Assembly (NCBI GenBank): GCA_027924585.1
Contig: BSBM01001067.1
Location: forward strand, 5,044,501 to 5,108,500
Reading direction: 5' to 3'
Length of the DNA: 64,000 bases
From: Larix kaempferi
Lineage: Eukaryota; Streptophyta; Pinopsida; Pinales; Pinaceae
Shown: in pieces, positions 55,590 through 64,000 of the stretch
How the letters are laid out: every line of letters starts with the position of its first letter
Numbering within the stretch: the stretch's first letter is position 1
Notes under the pieces: model-generated
Told to the model about the DNA's origin: nothing
The model's database searches: none
The model's input: the letters and a program-made list of their open reading frames with translations, nothing else
Position numbers and translations under genes: made by a program

Positions 55590-57060
55590 CTAACAATCTT
55601 TTTGAAGGTGTCCCAGCTCTTGACAGCTAGAGCACCAAAAATGAACCTTCCAATAATCTAGCACTTAAGAGAAAGAGCCATACTTCCATTCATTCTCCAC
55701 CTCAAGCCATAAACCCTTGCTTAGAACTAGTTTGACTAGAACCTTTGCCACCTTTTTGTCCTCACCAGCTAAACTCTGCTTGTCTAAAGCTTTGAAATTC
55801 CCTAGTTTATTTGCAATGGATTACAGAGTTGGCCAAACTAGAGCTCTAAAGGAAACCTAGGCAGGAGCACCCATATATGTTGTAAGATGAAAGGCTCTGA
55901 ATGAGGATCAAAAATTGAATGCCATCTCTTCAACACAAGGTTGGAAGGTGATCTGGATCTTGGGAGTTGAGAACCGGAAGGCTTGAATGCTGAGAGAGGA
56001 GGAGATTAAGCATGCAAATCTGTCATAAAATTCACATAAAAAACACTAATCTTGCATGAGAATAAGCATGAACAAAAACATATGAAGTGAATGGGAGGTG
56101 AGGCTCAAAGAGGATCCCCACCTCTGAAACTAATTACCAATAAGTCACTCAGATCTAATTAATCTCACAATGAACAATAGAAAATAGGAGAGAAACCAAA
56201 TGAGTAACTTGTTATTATGAGAAGGCTTGCTAGGCCTTTATATAGCATTATTACAATGTGTCTTGAGGCCATACCATGGGCCAAAACTATGTGCTACCAA
56301 ATACCATGGATGGGAGAGGGTGGCCTCTCCATTTAATGCTTTTATGATTAAATGGGAGAGGGTGGCCTCTCCATTTAACCCTTTTATGGCTTATACATCC
56401 GAATTTAGACCATATACCCCCTAAAATTCGGATCAAAAGGAACCCAAAGCAAGGTTTTTTAGAGAATAAACTCATCCTTCACCTTATGAATTCAAAACAG
56501 AGCCAACCCTTTACTAGAATATGAAAAAAAACCTATATCCTAGCACTTTGACCCACTGCGCATCCATCCACGACACCTAGGAAGCCCTAGTCACAATTTT
56601 CCCCATGAAATTTCCCACTATAGTAAGATTCAACAAGGACTCCACCTTCTTTAAACCTATGTCATGACCCAAAACCATTTTTACCTGCTTAGTTTTTGTC
56701 CTAACATACTTAGCCTTCCAATGGGCTTGATTAGCTGATAATATAGGAGAGGAAGATACGATTGGAGTTCTATTAACCGTGCCATGTTCTTTGTTCCTGA
56801 TTGGCTTAAGTGTCAGATTAGGCCTCTAGAATTGTACAACAACAAATCTGCCTCCCGAGTGATGCTTGTCATATTCCCTTTCTCTAAACGAAGAACTATC
56901 GATCATCTCCTCTCTAATCAATGCATTGCAAACCTTTGTACAATGCCATGCCTCCATTAGTTCCTCGTGTATGATCTGCGTCATCCTCATTATAGTCCAA
57001 GAGATCTTCCTCCATAGGTGTCAGTCCAAGTTAGACCTTGACCCCACTAGCTGCGTGTGA
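55590..57060 (-). pseudogene. LINE ORF1-like (DUF4283-type), interrupted
   Basis: The first part (about 56,720-56,440) reads LLNLTIVGNFMGKIVTRAS, VKGWLCFEF and LFSKKPCFGF; the second (about 55,990-55,600) reads QAFRFSTPKIQITFQPCVEE, GNFKALDKQSLAGEDKKVAK and VLVKLVLSKGLWLEVENEWK. This is the DUF4283 region plus nucleic-acid-binding stretch usual in ORF1 of plant L1 elements; the zinc knuckle is not recognisable. About 430 bases interrupt the domain. Confidence 0.65.
56010..56437 (-). mobile_element. Small insertion in LINE ORF1, possible solo LTR
   Basis: It separates the two halves of the DUF4283 region. The minus strand has a canonical GCTATATAAAG TATA box (about 56,235-56,245). Two adjacent 40-base repeats, each with GGGAGAGGGTGGCCTCTCC, lie at 56,311-56,390. 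Boundaries and target duplication are not settled. Confidence 0.4.
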
Positions 57061-57991
57061 GGAGAAGGCAATGTACCTGCAAAAAAACTCTCCAAAAACT
57101 CTAAATCCAAGCACCCTCCAATCGTAGAGCCATCCCACCGTGAGTCCACAACACTACTCTACAAACATAGTCACATTAGAGATTTACTTTCACCATATAT
57201 ACAAATTTTAATAGGTACATTGATTTTTTAGTACTTTTCATCTCAATATAAACATGGATTTAGCTACTCCAACCTCTATCTTGTTTTTTTATTAATTTTG
57301 TAAATATTTTTGATATTTATTAAGTTTATAAAATCTATTTTATTTTTTAATTGAAAATGTTTTTTTTTTTAAATTAAATTTTTTATTGAGTTCATAAAAT
57401 CTGCGTTATTTTTTAGTTGAAATGAAAATATAAATTTACTCACAAAATGTTATAAAAATGGTTAGCTATGGAAGTTTTCCATTCATAATCAAAATCAATT
57501 GAATATTAAAAAAAGAAGAAGATAGATTTATAATAACATTTTAGTCAAACCATAAAACTAACATTTCCTCAACTAATTGAAACATAGCCAAATTTCTAAG
57601 ATAACGTGAACATTTTAAAACGCAAAAAATATTCAAGATCGATGGTCATGGAAACATGACCCAAGTGCGTCACTACTATCTTTTACCCCTGGTCCGTGGT
57701 ACGATTCCCCCAACACGCTCTTTATCCATTCCACCATTTTTGTTAAGGCTTCTGTGTCCGTTCCATGCGTGACAACTCCCAGCCCGAAGTTCGCCTATCG
57801 TCTGCCCTTCACGACAGAAGGTGCCAAACCCATGCATAGATATCGATCGGGGCATAACAAAGTGTTATCAGACACGAACAATTTGAATTTCATCCTTATT
57901 ATAGTCAGTATAGCAGATGGTTTGAATTTCTTCCTCCCTGAGAACAAAAGAAAACCGACAATAGCCTTTGAAGAATCAGATTTGATTTGCA
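57061..57991 (+). other. Intergenic/5' region of the CCCH-RING gene
   Basis: AT-rich sequence (57,170-57,640) gives way to more GC-balanced sequence from 57,660 toward the start codon, as expected for a promoter and 5' untranslated leader. I cannot place the transcription start or a convincing TATA box. Confidence 0.4.
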
Positions 57992-58981
57992 ATGGCGGAA
58001 ACGAACGAAACTGGACCCTCCAAACAGCAGAGTAAGTGCCTAATTCATCTCATGCCATGCATAGGTCGCTGTTTATGTTTCAGCTTAGGGCCTGCAGGAA
58101 TGAATTTTCATTTGCAATCTATATGGTTCTAATATGTCTTGAACTCCATTGTTAACGCAGCGTGCAATTTTTTCAAAAAACCTACAAGAAATAAGAACAT
58201 CAGAAAACGCGAAGCAGAAGAAGAAACAGAGGAAGAGAACAATGAAGGTTCCGCGGTTGTTCACAAGCCCAAGGCTGCGAATAAACCCGATAATAAGATG
58301 CACTTTTCATCTGGACCTTCGAAAAAATCTAATATTGAAGACAATGATCCTGAAACAGCGGGGTTAGCCACCTCTACATTTTTCTACGAATCCTCAAAGC
58401 AAATTCAGGTTCAGAATGACAGCAGGGCAACGGCAACACTAGAGACAGAGACTGAGTTTACCAGAGATGCGAGGGCCATCCGAGAGCGGGTGCTTAAGCA
58501 AGGCGAGGAGTCACTTAAGGGTAAAAATCCTGGTGATGAAAAACTTTATAAAGGTATTCACGGTTACACCGATCACAAAGCAGGTTTCAGAAGAGAACAC
58601 ACAATTTCTGGAGAAAAAGCTGGCGGTGCGCATGGGCCTCTCAGGGCTTCTGCTCATATCAGGTCTTCTATAAGATTTGATTATCAGCCCGATATTTGTA
58701 AGGACTACAAGGAGACTGGTTATTGTGGGTATGGGGATGCTTGCAAGTTCATGCATGATAGAGGGGATTATAAGTCTGGTTGGCAGATGGAGAGAGAATG
58801 GCAGGAATCTGAGAAAAAGCGAAAAAATAATCTGGCACTGGGATTGGTTGAAGAGGGAGAGGAGGAAGATGACAGCGACGAAGATGCGTTGCCTTTTGCC
58901 TGCTACATATGTAGGCAGCCTTTCGAGGATCCTGTTGTTACTAGATGCAAGCATTATTTCTGCGAGCACTGTGCCCTGAAG
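57992..58981 (+). CDS. CWC24: CCCH/RING zinc finger splicing factor, CWC24/RNF113 family (5' exons)
   Basis: This is the only recognised host gene. Exon 1 is 57,992-58,031 ([13 protein letters not shown]), intron 1 is 58,032-58,160 (GTAAGT...AACGCAG), and exon 2 is 58,161-58,981, ending at a GTATGC donor in phase 0. The two exons give 287 residues: [17 protein letters not shown] at the N terminus, an acidic region, [20 protein letters not shown], a CCCH finger (C-x8-C-x5-C-x3-H within [20 protein letters not shown]), and the first part of a C3HC4 RING ([20 protein letters not shown] then CEHCALK). The last RING cysteines must be in a downstream exon, not seen in the remaining 5 kb. Members act in the activated spliceosome, where yeast Cwc24 contacts the 5' splice site. 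Plant proteins of this family are about 340 residues, so about 55 are missing. Confidence 0.93.
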
Positions 58982-61900
58982 GTATGCTATCTTCTAAGAA
59001 ACTAGTTTGTTCGTGTCTCTTAGGAGGGTTCAGTGATCATAATGTATATTCTAAGTTCTAACAACACCGCATGATTCTCTGTTTTGTCTTTTCAATTTCC
59101 AATGTTACCGGGCGGGCCCATCTACAATTGCGAGTAGTTGCCACAGATTGGCTCTTCAGCTTACAAAAATGCTAGAGAGTGTGTTGTTGTTGTGAACATG
59201 GGCTGTTAAAATAGGTTTAACTTTAAAATAACTTGTCTTTCGTTATCAGTTAGGCTTAAAGGAGGCACCCAGTAACTCATTTCTTTTCCAGTCTTGTTTG
59301 CTTAGTTCATTTTCCTATTCAACGATACTCGAGGTTTACAATTTGCATAATCTGCCTGATTTGGTTGTGCCGTTCCTAATACTTTAAGGGTTTATCTTTA
59401 AATCAACTCTTCAGTTTCCTTAGATTCTGTTCATATTTTTGGTCATGACTGTCCATGCAAAATAAAACATCTCCCTCAAATTAAACCTCCATTTTGGTAT
59501 GTGCATGGTTTAATCTGCTAAGTTATTGCAACTGCATCTATTTCCCATGCTTTTGTTTTGTGTTTCAGTTCAAGTTGAAAACTTTCTGCTAAACCAAAAA
59601 ATGACCGCTCTGCTTGATTAATGTAATATGAAACATTAATTAAAACATACATGAGCAGTTTTGATGGAATGGAGGTTCCAGGATTCAAAGTGCACAGTCG
59701 AACTGAGGAGGTTAATTCAACAGCTAATCACAGTACGAATGAGAAATGCCCAATTTGAATTTAAAGGAAGCAATTCATAGAACTCCACAAAAAGAGAATT
59801 CGTGTAGGTACAGCAAATTAATCAAAACTCACAGCAGAATTCGATACTTGTATTAATCAAAACAACAGCGAGCCAGTATCGCTTTGTTTAACAAAGGAAA
59901 AAATGGATTTATTCCCAGATATATAACTATATCAATTTCTCTCCACTGCCATTTCACATAGAGGGCCTGTAGGCCTCCTCCTCCTTCAAAGCTCCATCTA
60001 CTATTCAATTCATCAGAGCTGAAGACTGCTTTCATTTCCCCTCTCTGCCAAATATTCAGTGCCGAAAAACCACTTTTAGCAACTGTTCTTTCTAGAGAGG
60101 CCAAACGCCCCTTCAAATCGAATCCTTTGTTCATCCTTGGTACCTCTAGCAAGTTCTGTTCCTCTAGCTATCAAAACTGAATCAGTTGGTGTGCCTTTGG
60201 CTTTCTGTGTGCTCTTTGTGTCTTCATGTGAAATGGTGGTATGGAGCCAATGCAAAAAATCTTGTGGAAATGGATAAATGTTCCCAAAGGTCGATACCAA
60301 GTGTGATATGAAAAGGGGAAAAGGTCAATCAAGGATTGATCGTTTGGTTATTGGGGTATTGCTCCATTCCTCCATCCAGTGACCGTTCGATAGATTGGAA
60401 CAGGTGTGTTAAAAGGATTGGTGGCCCAAACAGTACACTGTTTCCTTCGCACACCCACATTTTGTTTCCTTAAATAGTATCACTGTCGTGTTGAGTGGTC
60501 TGAGTGGCATTGGAACACTTAGTGGAATCTTGTGCTGTAGTCCAAGGCCTCCCTTGCAAAGCTTCTTTGTCGCTTCTTTAGCTTCTTTTTCTGGTTCTCA
60601 ATCACAACCCTTTATGAAAATCTTGTGCATGACTATCATCTGTGTACGGAAGAATGGAAGCCCAACAAGAATAATAGAAGCCCAATGCAGAATAATAGAA
60701 GCCCAATGCAATTGATCTCTGCAATAGGGAACCGTGAGCACAAACAATTCTGAACTTAGAAGACGAAACTGGGAATTTAAACAAATATTCAAAAACTGAA
60801 TTAAAATTTATTTTTGGTTGTGTAGGATTGGAGCCAGGGAAGCTCCTGCATCAGATTCCCTTGGTAGAAAGATGTGAGCATCTTGCTCACAAGAGTGGTG
60901 GAGAAAGGTCAAATCAAGGCTGTTGGGAGCGCGGAGCGGGAGTGGGAGCGAAAAGCGAAATTTTCAAAAGCTTCCATTTTGGGAGCATTTCGGAAGCATT
61001 TTTTATATAATATATATTTTAATATATTTCGATGCATATATATTAAAAAAACATGTATTATGCCAAATTAGCTATAGAAAACATGAAAACATAGATATTC
61101 AATTTCATATAACCATTTAGTACACATTGATATAACATCAATCATCTAGGAGCTATAACTTATAAGTTATAACATTGTCATTAAATGATCAAATCATCAA
61201 TCATCAATCATTAACAACATCAACCTTCAAATTTCAACATATAATATTTGCCATCAAACTAGGCCATAATGTTTACAAAATAGGCCACAAATTAGTGATG
61301 CGACTTATAAATTTTGGTCACTTGTTTATGATAAATATTTTATGTGAGCTTGTTGAAGAAGGCATTACTAGGCTTTGTTTATCGTTGAAATTTATGAGGT
61401 AGACTAAGCATTAGATGTTCTAGTTTGAATAATAGATTTCTGGGTGATTAATGATCAGCTGTTTACACCATTTGACTCTCCAGAATGCATGGTTGAGGTT
61501 CCCTTTACCCACGGATTTATTCAAAGATGGGCATGTGTTGCTGATCTAGGGCCCAGACTTCAGTTTTTTCAAAGTTCAGGGCTGTTTGTATGCACAGCAC
61601 TGCCAAAAACATGCCCAGATCTGCTTTTGACGCTGCTTTTATCCTCAAAACATGCCCAGGTTGAAAGCTTAAAGGCCGTAGGAGTGACCAGGAATGAGAT
61701 GAGGTTGCTTACTGTTTCTCCTTTATGCCTAGAATCAACCCAGATTTGCCTTGGGCAGCCCTAGATTAATATTTGCTGCTGCCCAACCTGCTTCAACAAT
61801 CTACGTAATTCATATCAGCCTTCCAATAGCATCAACACTAGGGAATGCCTTCAATCTCCCCTCAAATAGAAGCCTTCAATCTCCCCTCCAAGCTCCCACA

Positions 61901-63058
61901 AATTTGCTCTCAAACAACTAGCAAACCCACTCAAAGCCCTCGCAAGAGAAGTGAAATCAATGAAATGAGGAATAGAATGAGTCCAAATGGAGTCCAATAG
62001 ACTTGATTTGCCCAAATTAACCCTAGCCAATCCCTAAAAAACAAAAAAAAAATGCAAAAATGAGAAAAATCGGACTCAAGTCCGCCAAGCCCGCAGAATC
62101 ACTTAGGAAGCGTTTTTTTTTGCCCGGGATCGCTCAGGAATCGATGAGGAATTGATCTGGAAACGTCGATTCCGGACCGATTCCGAAAATTCCAGGGAGC
62201 GTTTTTTTCTCCCCGGAATCGCGAATTGAGAAATCGATTCCGGGAGGAATCGATGAGGAATTGCGATTTCGGGATCGATTCCTCATCGATTCCTCCGGAA
62301 TCGCGAATTGGGAGCGAAGCGCAGGGGGGTAGAGCGATTCCGTGCAGCTTAGGGTCAAACGATGGCCTCCTAGTTTCGCCAACATCTGCTGCAATTATCT
62401 AAGCTGCCTTTTTCAAACATTGGTCTTGCCAACACTGCTTGGTGGCTTTCTCTTTTGTGATCCCACCTTTGCCCTAATTCTCTTGATCTGGAATGTGCCC
62501 CTTCTTTCCTTCAATCGCATTACAACAAATGCATTCCCAGGACTCATAGATTTCGTCTTTCCAATTATTCTTCCTTTTCTTCTTCATAAATTATTCAATT
62601 CCTGCCACTTCTGACCTACAACCACTGTTGGTTTGTTTTGTTTCAATATTCTGCAGCACAACACATCATGAATCAATGCTCCACCAAGTTTCCAAGACGT
62701 GGTAGCAGGGAAACACATTCCGGGGATGTGTGAAGACACCCCCAAATTTTAGGGAGTGCCGTGGGGGACACTGGGATCCCCTAGCTTAGAGGACCCGGCC
62801 TTTAAATTCATAATTTTTTCGTAAAGATATGAATGCTAATTTAATTAATAACAATGGTCATTTTTTATAATTAGCTTTTACATACAATACATCAAAGTAC
62901 TTTCTAATTAATAACAAATAAACAGGAAGAGGTTACATAATATCTTTCCCTCTTCACTTGTATAAATGTAAGAAGACATTATGATTTTGATTGAATACAA
63001 ACTTGATGGGTCTCTTCTTATGTGTATGGTTCTCTCTAATTAATTTCAGATACGGTAT
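58982..63058 (+). other. Intron 2 of the CCCH-RING gene (no further exon seen)
   Basis: The sequence begins GTATGC and holds no segment resembling the expected end of the RING finger. It contains short ORFs without recognisable motifs (for example minus-strand 59,853-60,300), a three-copy 22-base AATAATAGAAGCCCAATGCAG-like repeat at 60,655-60,710, a GC-rich GGGAGCGCGGAGCGGGAGTG stretch at 60,930 and the hairpin described separately. The intron presumably continues past the window. Confidence 0.6.
62150..62325. repeat. Inverted-repeat block with GAATCGATGAGGAAT motif
   Basis: Arms at 62,235-62,262 and about 62,277-62,304 are near-perfect inverse complements of about 27 bases with a loop of about 14 bases. 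Further GATTCCGG, GGAATCGCGAATTG and GAATCGATGAGGAATTG copies lie at 62,135-62,310. No gene is present. Confidence 0.8.
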
Positions 63059-64000
63059 CTGTTAGAAAGTGGCAACAAGGAAGGTCTTCTATCATTTGCA
63101 TGTGTCCTTGCATGCTAGAAGACATAAAACAGGAAGCCAAATGGATTAATGCCTTTATCCAAAGTTTAGACCTAGGAAAAATGCATTATGTGATCTAATT
63201 ATTAATTGACTTAATGGAGTTACTTTTTATAAAGTTAAAGTGAAAATAATTTAAGTGATGGCTAATCTAATCTTGGCCATTGATCTCATCGGAAGATCTC
63301 ATCCATTGATCCATAGTGGGAAGTTAGGGTTTTCGCTTGGCCATTGAGTTAAAAGAAGGATTGATTTGGTGGTGAGGACACATACATACACACAGTTGAG
63401 ATTTCTTGCTCATAGCTTTTAGTCGGAGAGTGAGAAAGAAAGTTTGTAGGAGAGTTTTGCAGAGGGTGAGACTGAAGAACTTCTATCCAGAGATTGACAA
63501 GGCGACAGAGGCAAATTGAAGAGGCTATTCAAGTTTGCAGGGAGGCCGTACAAGCTTACGCAGAGGGCCGTACACGTTGACGTAGGGCCGGTCGTACGAG
63601 TGACGCAGGCGGCCATACGGGTGACGCAGGGAGGCCGTATGCTGACGCAGGGGCCATACGCTGATGCAGAGGCCGTACACGCTAATGCAGGAGGGTCGTA
63701 CACGTTGATGCAGGAGGGCCGTACGATCTTGTGGGGGTTTCTTAGTGAGTTTCGGTTGTATGATTTTGCCAGGATGGGTAAAATCGATTTCTGGATTGTA
63801 CTGTTCTATAACTTGCTAATAAAAATATCTTCTCAGATTGCTGCATCGATTTTCCCATCTTGGGTTTTTTCGGGGGTTTTCATACCCAAAAATATTGGTG
63901 TCTCTATTGATGTGATTGCTGTTCTATTTCTCTCAGTATTTATTTTCCGCTGCAATATTTGTGAAGAAATCCATTTGTGGTTAATAGTAAATAATTTGGG
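63059..64000 (+). mobile_element. Probable copia-type LTR, right end outside window
   Basis: TGTTAGAAAGTGGCAACAAGG at 63,069 could be an LTR start. The final part resembles the end of copia-like LTRs: AATAAAAATATCTTCTCAG, TTGCTGCATCGATTTTCCCA, then TCTCAGTATTTATTTTCCGC at 63,936. The primer site expected beyond the LTR is not in the window, so the assignment is tentative. Confidence 0.35.
63544..63728. repeat. Short tandem array, GGCCGTAC...TGACGCAGG units
   Basis: Eight to nine degenerate units of 18-24 bases of the form GGCCGTACACGTTGACGCAGG run from 63,544 to 63,728. They are GC- and CpG-rich between AT-rich flanks and contain several ACGT cores. Confidence 0.85.

Larger units (their letters stand above)
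48086..57060 (-). mobile_element. L1-type LINE, minus strand, degraded and interrupted
   Basis: Domains occur in L1 order on the minus strand: ORF1-like (57,060-55,590), endonuclease (54,950-54,120), RT (53,900-52,673 and 50,290-49,900), C-terminal zinc-binding region and RNase H (to 48,440) and a 3' tail (48,440-48,086). Its tail is repeated as copies B and A further left. At least two insertions interrupt it (50,290-52,672 and about 56,010-56,437). Stops are frequent throughout. Confidence 0.8.

Noticed and set aside
57754-58035. ORF across exon 1 of the CCCH-RING gene
   Set aside because: It is in a different frame from exon 1 and runs through the splice donor; the spliced reading explains the region.
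59853-60300. Minus-strand ORFs of 99 and 74 codons in intron 2
   Set aside because: The sense looks protein-like in places, but I recognise no domain, the two overlap in different frames, and no splice or start evidence supports them.
61444-61764. Plus-strand ORF of 106 codons
   Set aside because: No recognisable motif; it has low-complexity CATGCCCAG recurrences and cannot be distinguished from chance.

Overview
The window looks like intergenic DNA from a large plant genome, probably a gymnosperm such as a conifer (inference). Most of it is LTR retrotransposons and LINEs nested inside one another. I recognise only one host gene, a plant-type CCCH/RING splicing factor of the CWC24/RNF113 family at 57,992-58,981. 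Its last visible intron runs past the right edge, at least 5 kb away, and such long introns are common in conifers. There are no rRNA genes, CRISPR arrays or bacterial operons.

Layout. (1) 1-10,867: minus-strand Tat-like Ty3/gypsy element E1, left end outside the window. Reading down in coordinate it has LTR 9,915-10,867, tRNA primer site, a 2.5 kb leader, Gly/Pro-rich gag, protease, RT, integrase, a separate RNase H after the integrase, and an opposite-strand spliced accessory ORF at 29-783. (2) 10,868-22,281: minus-strand Ty3/gypsy element E2 (LTR 21,735-22,281, initiator-Met primer site, gag, protease, RT/RNase H, integrase). E1 interrupts its integrase end. Its RT is split by E3 (13,121-19,689), a 6.6 kb insertion with a large open frame for an unrecognised coiled-coil protein of 890 or more residues. 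(3) 22,282-28,891: an RNase H relic and two tandem copies of a 2.2-2.7 kb LTR-like repeat. (4) 28,892-44,888: a three-level nest. Plus-strand Ty1/copia E4 contains plus-strand gag-protease-only gypsy derivative E5 (32,015-41,866), which contains nearly complete minus-strand Ty1/copia E6 (32,863-39,997). Target-site duplications support E5 and E6. (5) 44,889-57,060: a minus-strand L1-type LINE (ORF1, endonuclease, RT, zinc-binding region, RNase H) with repeated 3' tails and at least two insertions. (6) 57,061-64,000: the host gene, its long intron, a strong hairpin, and a probable LTR with a short tandem array at the right end.

Insertion order follows from which element interrupts which: E1 and E3 are younger than E2; E6 is younger than E5, which is younger than E4. 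Nearly all stops and lost catalytic residues in E1, E2, E4 and E6 are C-to-T or G-to-A changes, many at CAG or CGA, as expected from decay of methylated cytosine. The E3 frame largely lacks this decay. The most unusual items are the E3 protein, the antisense spliced ORF of E1 that shares a motif pattern with it, the RNase H after the integrase, and several internal tandem arrays (13.3-14.1 kb, 33.9-34.7 kb, 63.5 kb). All family assignments come from reading translated motifs by eye; no database search was run.
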